This document shows, piece by piece, positions 35,427 through 44,533 of a stretch of 46,073 nucleotides of DNA. The DNA comes from Promethearchaeota archaeon (lineage in GTDB: Archaea; Asgardarchaeota; Lokiarchaeia; Sigynarchaeales; SOKP01). Position 1 is the stretch's first letter. Each line of letters opens with the position of its first letter. Position numbers and translations under genes: made by a program. The stretch covers positions 1-46,073 of the forward strand of contig JAHPYY010000070.1 in the NCBI GenBank assembly GCA_019058515.1, in the 5' to 3' direction. Below the pieces are notes generated by a model, which worked only from the letters and a program-made list of their open reading frames with translations, searched no databases and was not told where the DNA came from.

Positions 35427-36908
35427 TTATGTTCTTTTTAGCAATAAAACATGAGAATTCCAAGGTTTTAACTCCACGAATAATCCGTATTCCTTAAGGT
35501 GCTCTGCTTTATGGTTATAGCTTATGTCAGTTAATAAATCGCGAAATTCCCATGTTTCTTTGCGATCAAACTCTTCGTTTATTCTTACGTGTCCGCTATT
35601 AGTATTGGAATCGTAATTTATAACGAATAAATAGGATATTGTATCTGTAAACCATCGATAGGCTATAAAAGAAGGGTGTATCGTTTTAGCATCGTCCAAA
35701 ATAGTTACCTCGCATAATTCCCACGAGAATTGTTCAAACATGTTCTTTCTAATGATGCCGAATAATTTTTTAAAGTAATTACATATTTCAGGATTAATCC
35801 GTTCAAACGCTCTTCTTTGAAGTTGGATGGGTATCCTTATTTTATATCCTTTGAGTTGTCCTTCGTGAATTAAACACCCCCCTAGCAAACTCAATTCAAT
35901 TAAACTAGCACAGAACAATTTTTGCTTTGGAAACACATTAGCAGCTCGTTCTTCGTCGTGGTTTTCGATAAACCTTAGTAGTTTTCGCTGGTAATTCATA
36001 TCTGCTTTTAAATGAGCGTTAATATCATTAGGAGGTGCGCTTTTTAACCTATCATATAACCTCTTATCGTAACAAAAGTCAAAGCCTTGTTGTTGGAGCG
36101 TCCATTCCATGTCCCAGTAGACTTCTGCCATAAAGAGAAAATTTGGATGCTTTTTTTTAACTTTTGAAATTATTTCGACCCAAAATTCCTTTTTTAATGA
36201 ATCCCCTCCTCTTGACCCCCAAGTTCTCCTAAATACTTCATTTGTCATAAGCATTGCCATGTCGCACCGGACTCCATCGCTTAGTTTTGCTATATTAAGT
36301 AGAGTATTAACTAACTTTTCGCGAGCAGCAGGAGAAAAAGCGTTGATTTGTACTGTATCCGTCCAGGCTGGAAAATTAGGATCTTTTCCGTGAGCTAATA
36401 TGTTGCCTTTAGCTTCAAAGTAGGCTTCGGGGTAAGTTAACAAGTCGCTACGATCTCCCTTTAAGAAAATATCGGGATTATCTACAGTCCATATATGATC
36501 AACAGCTACATGATTTGGGACGAAATCTAGTATTAGCTTTACATTCTTTCGAGTAAGTTTGTTGCGAAAATCTCTGATTCCTTCGATTCCACCTATTAAT
36601 GGGGAAAAAAAGTAATTGTATACCGCGTATGGAGAACCTATTACATCTTCTTCCGTGTAATCATTTAATGCCTTGTGATATTCGGTAATTAAACCGGGAT
36701 GGGTTCTAGAAACCCGTTGACTGTTAGGACTCCTTTCCCAAACACCCATTAACCACACGGCGTCGAAATCATTACATATATCTCCTATTGTTTCTTCAGG
36801 AATATTCCGTAAATCTATGGCAAAATTTGCGACTTTGCTTAATTCATGTAACCACACAAATGTATTAATTTGATATATCCTAGGATTAGCTGGCCAATAA
36901 GAACTCAT
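35427..36908 (-). CDS. GH13 alpha-amylase family glycosidase
   Basis: 493 residues. The four GH13 regions are present: DFVPNH (128-133), DGVRCDMAM with nucleophile D216, MAEVYWDMEW with acid/base E262 and FIENHDEERA with H317 and D318. The C-terminal beta domain (about 400-493) follows the barrel. No signal peptide, so it acts in the cytoplasm on alpha-glucans or a disaccharide, or on a sugar phosphate. It faces glmS with about 80 bases between the two stops. The subfamily and substrate cannot be told. Confidence 0.9.
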   Translation of the reverse strand: MSSYWPANPRIYQINTFVWLHELSKVANFAIDLRNIPEETIGDICNDFDAVWLMGVWERSPNSQRVSRTHPGLITEYHKALNDYTEEDVIGSPYAVYNYFFSPLIGGIEGIRDFRNKLTRKNVKLILDFVPNHVAVDHIWTVDNPDIFLKGDRSDLLTYPEAYFEAKGNILAHGKDPNFPAWTDTVQINAFSPAAREKLVNTLLNIAKLSDGVRCDMAMLMTNEVFRRTWGSRGGDSLKKEFWVEIISKVKKKHPNFLFMAEVYWDMEWTLQQQGFDFCYDKRLYDRLKSAPPNDINAHLKADMNYQRKLLRFIENHDEERAANVFPKQKLFCASLIELSLLGGCLIHEGQLKGYKIRIPIQLQRRAFERINPEICNYFKKLFGIIRKNMFEQFSWELCEVTILDDAKTIHPSFIAYRWFTDTISYLFVINYDSNTNSGHVRINEEFDRKETWEFRDLLTDISYNHKAEHLKEYGLFVELKPWNSHVLLLKRT

Positions 36909-37051
36909 TATTTAATAGATTAAATCATTGAATTAATTATATTTAATCACACGGAATTAAATTTCTTTCGAACTTAATTTTTAAAATTAGGGGGCATAAA
37001 ATTAATTATAGACAATTTCAGAAAGAAATATTAAAAACCTTTATTGACTTT

Positions 37052-38038
37052 ATGTCTTACATGTCAGATAATGAAGGACTAGAGCCAATGAAATTTGCCT
37101 CCTTTAGTGTATTAGAGAGTATACACACAGAGAGAGACATAAAAATATCTGGTAGGGGCAAACTTGAAGGCGATATAGAATGTAACGCTTTTAAAAGCTC
37201 TGGTTCTCTAAAAGGAAAAGGTAACATTACTACTCATGGAAATTTTAAATCATCAGGAAGGGTAGAGCTTGAAGGAACGATTCTAAGTGACGGAGATATT
37301 AACAGTTCAGGACCTTTCGTCGTTATCGGTTCGGTTCAATGCATAGGGAAGTTTCATAACGCAGGATCGACAAAAATAAGCAATTCCCTTCATTGTGGTG
37401 GAGGATATCATACTTCAGGACCAGTAAATATTGGGGGCTCAGTTCAATGTGGTCAAAACTTTCACTCATCGGGAACTATGCAAATACGAGGAAAAGTTAT
37501 TATAGACGGATCTCTAAACTCATCAGGAGCGTTAACTATTCTTAGCTTTTTAAGGTGCGCAAACGACGCCCATTTGAGCGGACGTACGAAAGTTCAAGAG
37601 GATATAACTATATATGGCGTGTTAAGAGCATCTGGTAGAATTGAGGGCGAATTCGTAGAAGCTAAAAAAGGGATAGAACTATCAGGGACCACTGAAATAT
37701 TTAATGACTTAGAATCTGACGACTATATCAAAACATCGGGTAAATTGACGGTTGAAGGAGATCTTCTAGCAAAACAAGTAATTTTTAAAGATCCTAAGCC
37801 TAAAATATTTAACATCAAACCTAAAGGTTATTCTCGCGAAATAAGAGGAAATATAAAAGCAAGCGAGTTAGTCGATATTAACCGCACGCTCGTAGAAAAG
37901 GATGTAAGAGGAAAAAAAGTGATAATTGGTCGGTATTGCAAGATTATAGGAACAGTGTACTATGTTGATGAGTGTGATGTTGATGAAACTGCCGAATTAT
38001 TAAAACCCGCTGTGAAAATCGACGCTGAGCAATTGTAA
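37052..38038 (+). CDS. bactofilin-like polymer-forming beta-helix protein
   Basis: 328 residues. From about 31 to 240 the chain repeats with an almost perfect 18-residue period: an S/A-G pair ends at glycines 34, 51, 69, 87, 105, 123, 141, 159, 177, 195, 212 and 230. Each unit reads roughly G-x-hydrophobic-x-hydrophobic-x-G-x-hydrophobic..., for example SSGRVELEGTILSDGDIN. This is expected for a right-handed beta-helix with one turn per 18 residues, the fold of bactofilins and of polymer-forming cytoskeletal proteins. A different C-terminal part (240-328) has KVIIGRYCKIIGTVYYVDE. No signal peptide. M4 is an alternative start. Confidence 0.8.
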   Translation: MSYMSDNEGLEPMKFASFSVLESIHTERDIKISGRGKLEGDIECNAFKSSGSLKGKGNITTHGNFKSSGRVELEGTILSDGDINSSGPFVVIGSVQCIGKFHNAGSTKISNSLHCGGGYHTSGPVNIGGSVQCGQNFHSSGTMQIRGKVIIDGSLNSSGALTILSFLRCANDAHLSGRTKVQEDITIYGVLRASGRIEGEFVEAKKGIELSGTTEIFNDLESDDYIKTSGKLTVEGDLLAKQVIFKDPKPKIFNIKPKGYSREIRGNIKASELVDINRTLVEKDVRGKKVIIGRYCKIIGTVYYVDECDVDETAELLKPAVKIDAEQL

Positions 38039-38248
38039 TCAAATAGTTTTATTAAATTCTCAATACGATTCAGATTGATTGTTAAATTTATGATTCCTGT
38101 AAGTTGCCTTTTGGAAAAGAGCTTTATTGTAATTCGTCATAATGCTGATTATCTCCAATCTTACGATATGGAACTTTAAGGCAAAGATATATATTTCTCG
38201 AATTTTATAATATTTACAAAACATTAGAAAATAACTAATATTAAGAAA

Positions 38249-38830
38249 ATGAGTGAAGAGAAAGACGCATTGCGAAAACTAATTATGTTGATTTCTGAGT
38301 TACGGGCAAAAGATGAAGAGAGATATGAAGCTCATGTCAATTTTATGAACGAAACGATTAAAATGATTGGTGCAATCGAATCCCAGATGAATAAGCATTG
38401 GTCTACGGTGTTGGATTCTTTAAGAGAATTAAACGAGAGTATAAACACTAATCTTGATTCACTATTAACAGGGATAAATCCAAAAGGGCTTCGCGAAACT
38501 TCAAAATCCTTAGGAGAGATTATGGATACGATGAATAAGAGCGTTCAATCCATGAATCTGGAAAAAGTTTTGAGCGAATTAAAAGTCCTCAAAGCGGGAG
38601 GGATGATAATGGTGCCTACGCAAGGATCGGGAGTCCAATTGCAACATGTTGAACCTATTTCAGCGGGATTAAATCTGAATCCTCCCAGTTCGGCCGGAGG
38701 TAGTGCTACGGCTGCTGGTGCTCAAACTTCACAGGACCCTGTAGAATGGGTAGATCCTCACGAGAAGAAAAAGAAACAGGACGACGAGGATCAACATTTA
38801 TTAAAGCCTTCGGATTTCTTTGGTATGTAA
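38249..38830 (+). CDS. coiled-coil protein with disordered linker and conserved-looking C-terminal tip
   Basis: 193 residues, no family recognised. Residues 1-110 are helical with heptad-like hydrophobic spacing (RKLIMLISELR, MIGAIESQMNKHW, LDSLRELNESI). A low-complexity region rich in S, G, A and P spans about 145-165, then a charged stretch (HEKKKKQDDEDQ) and a hydrophobic tip LLKPSDFFGM, which looks like a peptide motif for binding a partner. It follows the bactofilin-like gene by 210 bases on the same strand but with a TATA-like box (GATATATATTT) of its own. Confidence 0.65.
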   Translation: MSEEKDALRKLIMLISELRAKDEERYEAHVNFMNETIKMIGAIESQMNKHWSTVLDSLRELNESINTNLDSLLTGINPKGLRETSKSLGEIMDTMNKSVQSMNLEKVLSELKVLKAGGMIMVPTQGSGVQLQHVEPISAGLNLNPPSSAGGSATAAGAQTSQDPVEWVDPHEKKKKQDDEDQHLLKPSDFFGM

Positions 38831-38901
38831 TTTAGGATTATTTTTTATTATCCTCTAATTTTGATCATCAACATACATTAAGGATTTAACAATAGAATAC
38901 C

Positions 38902-40239
38902 TTAAAAAAATAATTCCATAAAAGCTGTTAGTTTCGTTTTAGTCTGCTCGATTCCCTCTCCTATCTTACTGAATTCAACCGTAGTTGTGGGAATTTCTAT
39001 TGAATCATGTATTTTTTCGCGTAGCATTGGATAACAATTCCCGTTGCCGCATCCAGATAGTTGGTTATAAATCAATCCTTCCATGTTTAGCAATTTCGAA
39101 GTTTTAAGGAAAGATGCGATTAATTCCTCGTTATTCGCTCCCGATCCATTCGTAATAACATTTAACACGAATTTAGCATATTGTTCAACTGGATCTGAAT
39201 TTTTTGAAACATCAATCTCATCTAACAAATTAAGGATTTCCCAATCCGCTAATATTATTCGGCCTCCAAGTTTATAAAGTAATTCCCCTAACTGCGGTTC
39301 CCAACCACAATACACAGGAGTGAGAAGAATCCTTGGCATTTTAGACACATCCATGCCTATTCCTTTTTTGATTCTTTCTCTCATTTCTTTCACCAAATTA
39401 CTCATATTTTCTAAGAAACGTTGAGCGTTTGAATTGAAATCCTGATAACTTATACCTACAAGAGAAAGGATTTCAGCGAATGTAGCGGGGTTGCAAGGAT
39501 AAAAATCGGAAACCGCAATTTCGTAAATAATGGTTCTATAGTACCTTTTCACTTGATTTCCAATCCTAAATTGTTTTTGAAGGCTATTATCGGTAACTAT
39601 GTTTCCAGTTAACTCTTCTAGGTTGTCAATTGCATTTGAAACATTCGTCATCGTTATTTCTAGTGCATTGTCTTTATCACGAGGAGGTATATCAATCCAA
39701 ATTTGATTAGGATTGTACTTTTTAATAGATTCTAAATAATTGTTCCAAGCATTACATTGAGTGGTAAAATTTAAGCTAGCATCCACTTGCGTTCCCAAAG
39801 CATGATGCATTCCCGTCAAACTTTTAATTCCATAACAACTATTAGGGGATATACCGCATTCTATTCCCTCGTCGTACATTTTATTGTAAGCTTGATTCAT
39901 TTCGTTTATTACATCGTTGAGTACATTGTCTATTAGTTTCAAAACATCAAATTGTCTCACAAATTCTAATAGTTTTGCAGTAAGATTCCAACCTAGCAAA
40001 CTTGAAGCAGAATTTAAAGCCATTAAATATTTGTGAACCTGAAATCTTGCCATTCTTATTGGAAATACGGGAACAGCTCCAGCTGCGTATGCTAAATCAG
40101 AAAAAGGAAGAACTAACGATACAACTGTTTTATGATCCCGAGTTTTTTTTTTCCTTACATAATCTCTGCCCGTAAGAAAATTGTAGGCCATTTTTAATAC
40201 GCTAGTGAAATTAAGTACATCGTCTGTAAATATGCTCAT
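38902..40239 (-). CDS. 2-hydroxyacyl-CoA dehydratase / benzoyl-CoA reductase subunit, copy 2
   Basis: 445 residues of the HGD-D (HgdA/HgdB, BcrB/BcrC) family, whose members carry a 4Fe-4S cluster for radical dehydration or ring reduction of acyl-CoAs. Cysteines at SCYGIKS, DFYPCNPATFAE, VYCGWEPQ and GCGNGNCYPML are candidate cluster ligands. It is a tandem duplicate of the gene immediately upstream: the stretch from SNLVKEMRERIKKGIGMDVSKMPRI to the C-terminus is aligned almost without gaps. Last gene of the operon that starts with the activator at 43690. Confidence 0.85.
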   Translation of the reverse strand: MSIFTDDVLNFTSVLKMAYNFLTGRDYVRKKKTRDHKTVVSLVLPFSDLAYAAGAVPVFPIRMARFQVHKYLMALNSASSLLGWNLTAKLLEFVRQFDVLKLIDNVLNDVINEMNQAYNKMYDEGIECGISPNSCYGIKSLTGMHHALGTQVDASLNFTTQCNAWNNYLESIKKYNPNQIWIDIPPRDKDNALEITMTNVSNAIDNLEELTGNIVTDNSLQKQFRIGNQVKRYYRTIIYEIAVSDFYPCNPATFAEILSLVGISYQDFNSNAQRFLENMSNLVKEMRERIKKGIGMDVSKMPRILLTPVYCGWEPQLGELLYKLGGRIILADWEILNLLDEIDVSKNSDPVEQYAKFVLNVITNGSGANNEELIASFLKTSKLLNMEGLIYNQLSGCGNGNCYPMLREKIHDSIEIPTTTVEFSKIGEGIEQTKTKLTAFMELFF

Positions 40240-40264
40240 TTTAACATCGATCTTTTTTCTTTAT

Positions 40265-41608
40265 TTAAACTATCTCCATTAAAGCGGTAATACGGGTTTT
40301 AACTTGTTCTATATTTTCTCCGATTTTATTAAAAGTTAAAGCAATTGAGGGTATCTCTAATTCTCTTCGGATTTTCTGTTTTAGCATGGCATAACAATTT
40401 GAGATTGAATGGCAACCAAACAGTTGAAAGAAAATCATCCCATCAGCTTTTAGCTTTTTAGCCATATTTAAATATGAATCCGTTAGAGTGTCGTTATTGC
40501 ATCCTATTCCAACTTCAGTTGCATTCATTAGGTAGCGCGCGTATTCCTCTATAGGATTAGTATTAGGCCCCGTAGGGATATCATCGAGTAATCTTAACAT
40601 AGCCCAATCTGCGTAAAGCGTTCTTCCTCCTAATTCATATATTATTTCGTGACTCAACGGCTCCCAACCACCAAACATTGGTGTAACATAGATTCTTGGC
40701 ATTTTCGACACATCCATTCCAATTCCCTTTCTGATCCGTTCCTTCATATCTTTTACTAGATTGCTCATGTTATCCCTGTATTCTTTAGCGTTCGAATTGT
40801 AATCCTGGTAAGTAATATTAAGTAAGGACAATATCTCTGCGAATGTAGCAGGATTGCAAGGATAAAAATCAGATGTACTGATATCGAAAATTATAGTTCT
40901 GTAAGATTGCTTTACCTGATTTCCGATTTTGAAGTGATCCCTTATTTGATTATCTGAAACGGTATTATCAGTAATAAGTTCTAATTGTCTTATTGCACCT
41001 GAAATGTTTTCCATCAATAAATCCATAGAGTTCCCTATGTTCCGAGGAGGAATGTCTATCCACACCTGTCTTGGATCTTCGTTTATTGTATGGAGAGATT
41101 CCAAATATTTGTTATATGCGCTACACCTTATTGTTACATTCATACAGCCATCTACATTGCGACCTTTTGAAGAATGCATTCCGACTAAGCTCTTTAAACC
41201 GTAACAAAAATCACTCGAAATTCCATGCTCAATACCAAGATCGTACATTTCGTTATACTTTATATTGATTTTTTCAATGACATCCTCAATGATTTCATCA
41301 ATTAAGTTGGAAACTTCTTTTATCCCTAAATTCTTTACAAAACCTAAAAAATTTGAAACTCTATCCCAACCAAAAATACTTGAAGCGGAGCCTAAGTACC
41401 TTAAGTATTTATGGATTTGAAACTCATGCATTCTAATTGGAAAGACAGGTACCGCTCCAGAAGCAAAAATTAAGTCAGAAAATGGTAACGCGACCGCCAC
41501 CAATTTTTTTTTTTCCCTAAATTTCTTCCGTTTAAGATACTCTCTCCCATTAAGGAAATTATAAGCAATTTTTAGTACAGAAGCAAACCGAATTAACTCA
41601 TCGGCCAT
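40265..41608 (-). CDS. 2-hydroxyacyl-CoA dehydratase / benzoyl-CoA reductase subunit, copy 1
   Basis: 447 residues, same family and same length as the next gene, 25 bases away. Candidate ligands are C in DFCYGLKS, DFYPCNPATFAE and FGCHSISNCYAML; the third cysteine of the sister copy (VYCGW) is replaced by glycine (MFGGW). A duplicated subunit with one ligand position changed suggests that the two copies have separate jobs, for example as different halves of a heterodimer or one as a non-catalytic partner. The gene begins ten bases after the preceding subunit gene. Confidence 0.85.
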   Translation of the reverse strand: MADELIRFASVLKIAYNFLNGREYLKRKKFREKKKLVAVALPFSDLIFASGAVPVFPIRMHEFQIHKYLRYLGSASSIFGWDRVSNFLGFVKNLGIKEVSNLIDEIIEDVIEKINIKYNEMYDLGIEHGISSDFCYGLKSLVGMHSSKGRNVDGCMNVTIRCSAYNKYLESLHTINEDPRQVWIDIPPRNIGNSMDLLMENISGAIRQLELITDNTVSDNQIRDHFKIGNQVKQSYRTIIFDISTSDFYPCNPATFAEILSLLNITYQDYNSNAKEYRDNMSNLVKDMKERIRKGIGMDVSKMPRIYVTPMFGGWEPLSHEIIYELGGRTLYADWAMLRLLDDIPTGPNTNPIEEYARYLMNATEVGIGCNNDTLTDSYLNMAKKLKADGMIFFQLFGCHSISNCYAMLKQKIRRELEIPSIALTFNKIGENIEQVKTRITALMEIV

Positions 41609-41618
41609 TAAACTAATT

Positions 41619-42752
41619 TTACATCATCTCCATAAATGCTTCGATTCTAGTTGATAATTGCCCTTTATTTGCTCTAGAATAATCTCTCTCAAGATTGAGA
41701 ACGGGAATATTATTTTCCTGAAGTTTTTGTTTAAAGGTGGCTTGGTGTAAAGAGAAATGATCGCAGAATTTTATTATATGATTAACAACACCTACATCCT
41801 TATTATATTTTTCTCGAACATCCATCACTATTTTTTTTATAGAATCGACCTTATTTTCAACAAAGTTTGGCACCGTGTGATCACCAAGAGTATTATTCTT
41901 GAATCGACTTGTAATTAGGTCTAAAGGATCGTTGATACCTTCGAAATCCGCTTCGTCAAAAATTTGATGTGCATAGTTGTTACCTATCCAAGTATCATAG
42001 AAAATTATATTCCCATCTGCTTCCTCGATTAAATGAATTAAATAATCACCAATGAAAAGAGAACACCCTGTAAAGATTAGAAGTTTCGAGTTTTGATTAG
42101 ATCTATTGCTATTTTTTGCGTTGTAAATCACTTTCTCTAATTCATTATTGTACTCTGGACCAAAAAGTATTGCTTTTTGAAGGATTTTGAGTTTTTTTGA
42201 GCCAATAATATCAAGGCTGTTAATTTGCTGAAGATTTTTCTTGAATTGATTGAACTTTTTTAAACTTTTAATTAATTCATTATCATCCAATTTTTTGCCA
42301 GAGATTTTCTCCAATTGTCTTATAAATTCAATTACTTCTAATTTATAATACTTCACGGATTCTACACTGTGCGTATAAGGCACATAAAAATCTATTCTTG
42401 GTATATTAAAGTATTTTGATATAATCTCAGATGTACATATATCTGAAACGCAATGATTCGAAAGTACAATAAAATCGATTAATTCTAGGAAATTAAAACC
42501 ACTCGGTTTTGATTTAAACAAACCGATACAACTTTGGGCAAAACTGCATGTTGATGGTGGCAAATAATCCTGGCTTATATTCATTAAATCGTCATTTCCC
42601 GCAAAAATCATTTTTAGTGGATAAAAACCCATTACATCTAAAATTTCTTCTGGAATATTATCGTGGGCAATTAAAGCAGAGATTTTCGTACCTTCCAGTT
42701 TTTTTTCTCTTAGAAATCCGTGAAACTCGGTTAAAAGCTCTAAATAACTCAT
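41619..42752 (-). CDS. 2-hydroxyacyl-CoA dehydratase D-component-like subunit (HgdB/BcrC type)
   Basis: 377 residues, close to the usual length of HgdB/BcrC subunits. Family features: the N-terminal ALIAHDNIPEEILDVMGFYPL, the cysteine run PPSTCSFAQSCIG, NHCVSDIC, FTGCSLFIGD and, near the end, IIKFCDHFSLHQATFKQ followed by PVLNLERDYS and the C-terminal RIEAFMEMM typical of the family. It is the shortest and most canonical of the three catalytic-type subunits. It lies 161 bases after the activator gene and ten bases before copy 1. Confidence 0.88.
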   Translation of the reverse strand: MSYLELLTEFHGFLREKKLEGTKISALIAHDNIPEEILDVMGFYPLKMIFAGNDDLMNISQDYLPPSTCSFAQSCIGLFKSKPSGFNFLELIDFIVLSNHCVSDICTSEIISKYFNIPRIDFYVPYTHSVESVKYYKLEVIEFIRQLEKISGKKLDDNELIKSLKKFNQFKKNLQQINSLDIIGSKKLKILQKAILFGPEYNNELEKVIYNAKNSNRSNQNSKLLIFTGCSLFIGDYLIHLIEEADGNIIFYDTWIGNNYAHQIFDEADFEGINDPLDLITSRFKNNTLGDHTVPNFVENKVDSIKKIVMDVREKYNKDVGVVNHIIKFCDHFSLHQATFKQKLQENNIPVLNLERDYSRANKGQLSTRIEAFMEMM

Positions 42753-42913
42753 TTCTTTTTTAAATCAAGTATTAATATTAAAATTTTTGATACGAACAAT
42801 GTTATTAGAATAGGTATGCATCCAGCAATTTAGTAAATTTCCCCTAACTGTGAATAAAAATTAGAATCCTATTTCTGCCAATATTAAATTAGTAAAAGAG
42901 AAGCAGTCCTTAT

Positions 42914-43690
42914 TTAATGGTTGTTTTCTTGGATAATAAGAGCGGCTCCTATTGCGCCTGTTAATTGAGGATATTCGGGGATATGTATTTCAAATCCTAA
43001 TTCTTGTTCCAAATACTTCTTTACTGCGACATTTTGAGCAACACCACCACAAAAAACCAATAAAGAATCGACTCCAATTCTTTTTGCCATTCCTCCTACT
43101 CTCCGAGCAATTGATTTATGAATGCCCCCTGCGATATCTTCTTTCGAAGTGCCTCTCGCAAACAAGCTTATAACTTCACTTTCGGCAAAAACCGTACAGG
43201 TTGAACTTATCGAAGCAGGATTTTTGGATTTTAACGCAAGTGGCCCTATCTCTTGGATAGGTACTTCTAGAGCGTTTGCCATAACTTCCAAAAATCTACC
43301 AGTTCCTGCGGCACATTTATCGTTCATCTGAAAATCCACTACATTGCCTGTTTTTTTACTCATTACAATGGCTTTACTGTCCTGACCACCTATGTCAATG
43401 ACTGAATAAGCATCAGGGAAGAAAAATTTAGCGCCTTTAGCGTGAGCAGTTATTTCTGTTATTCTATCGTCAGCAAAATCAATTGTATTTCTACCATAAC
43501 CGGTACTCATTACAACAACGTCCTTATCAGTTAAATTATGCTTGAGCAAAAGATCATCGTATAGATTTTTCCCAACTCTCTTAAAATCGTAAGTGGACCG
43601 TTCGATCCTATAATCCAAAATAGTATGGTTATCTAACAACACAACTTTCGTAGCGAGACTGCCTATATCAACCCCTACATAGATCGTCAT
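42914..43690 (-). CDS. 2-hydroxyacyl-CoA dehydratase activase, ASKHA ATPase with 4Fe-4S
   Basis: 258 residues, the usual size of HgdC-type activators. GVDIGSLATKVVL is the phosphate-1 loop and DIGGQDSKAI (99-108) the phosphate-2 loop. C126 in KCAAGTGRFLE and C165 in STCTVFAESEVI are the two cysteines which, one pair from each subunit, hold the bridging 4Fe-4S cluster of the dimer. FCGGVAQN and TGAIGAAL complete the nucleotide site. It hydrolyses ATP to push a low-potential electron into the dehydratase. It opens the four-gene operon. Confidence 0.95.
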   Translation of the reverse strand: MTIYVGVDIGSLATKVVLLDNHTILDYRIERSTYDFKRVGKNLYDDLLLKHNLTDKDVVVMSTGYGRNTIDFADDRITEITAHAKGAKFFFPDAYSVIDIGGQDSKAIVMSKKTGNVVDFQMNDKCAAGTGRFLEVMANALEVPIQEIGPLALKSKNPASISSTCTVFAESEVISLFARGTSKEDIAGGIHKSIARRVGGMAKRIGVDSLLVFCGGVAQNVAVKKYLEQELGFEIHIPEYPQLTGAIGAALIIQENNH

Positions 43691-43840
43691 AAAGTAAGAA
43701 TTTTTTTATTTTTTTTTCTTTAAATGTACGAGAAGATAAGTCGTAGAATGCTTCTTTGTAAATAAAAGTTGTTTTTTTGTCCAATTTAATTAATGAATTT
43801 ATAGGTTAAGCGAGTCAGAAAGGATTTTTATTGATTTAAT

Positions 43841-43854
43841 CATATATATTTATC
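43841..43854 (+). promoter_or_regulatory. TATA box of the PhoU-like gene
   Basis: CATATATATTTATC ending about 31 bases before the ATG at 43886, in the gap between divergent genes. Confidence 0.4.
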
Positions 43855-43885
43855 AACTAAAAAATTATCTAGTTCTAAAATACTG

Positions 43886-44527
43886 ATGAGCCATAAAGTA
43901 AAGGACGAAATACTTACGATGTTAATTGAGCACGTTAGAATAGTTCATGGCGTGTTAAGTGATATGGGAGTATATTATACTACCTGGGCAGAAAAGAACG
44001 AATCTAATAAGGATAATTTAGAAAAGAAAAAAAACAAAATGATTATATCGGAACAAGACGGAGACAACATAAAGATAGAACTCATCCAAGAATTTGCTGA
44101 AGCCGAAGCTCAGGGGATGGGTAATTTTATCGAATTAGTTCTTAAAATGGACAATGTGATTAATTACGCCATAGAATTCGTAGACATTTTGGAAAAAATA
44201 AAAAATGTTGCTCAAGTCGATGAAGAAGTTAAAAAGCGATATCACAAGCTAATTAATAATATCATAAAGATGGGTAATACGTTAAAGTTTTGCGTTAAAA
44301 ATCTCCGTGACAATCCTAAAGAAGTGTTTAACAATACGACGCAAATTCACGAAATTGAAAATGATATTGATCTCATCTCTCGGGAGTTTTTAGATCACAT
44401 TTACGGAGATGAGAACATTAATGTAAGACTCCTTCTTAGGATCAAGGATAGCATTAATATACTTGAGGGCTTAGCGGATAGGATTCACGATATTGGAGAT
44501 GCAATTCGCGTTTTGATTTATCAGTAA
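43886..44527 (+). CDS. PhoU-like protein, DUF47 family
   Basis: 213 residues, entirely helical. The order fits DUF47 (TIGR00153): FAEAEAQGMGNFIELVLKMDN in the middle, and the C-terminal E-x-x-x-D-x3-R-E-F and ILEGLADRIHDIGDAIRVLI, which form the metal-binding helices of PhoU-type bundles. Such proteins are often partners of PitA-type phosphate transporters, but no transporter is nearby. Its stop lies six bases from the stop of the convergent endA. Confidence 0.85.
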   Translation: MSHKVKDEILTMLIEHVRIVHGVLSDMGVYYTTWAEKNESNKDNLEKKKNKMIISEQDGDNIKIELIQEFAEAEAQGMGNFIELVLKMDNVINYAIEFVDILEKIKNVAQVDEEVKKRYHKLINNIIKMGNTLKFCVKNLRDNPKEVFNNTTQIHEIENDIDLISREFLDHIYGDENINVRLLLRIKDSINILEGLADRIHDIGDAIRVLIYQ

Positions 44528-44533
44528 AGAAGT

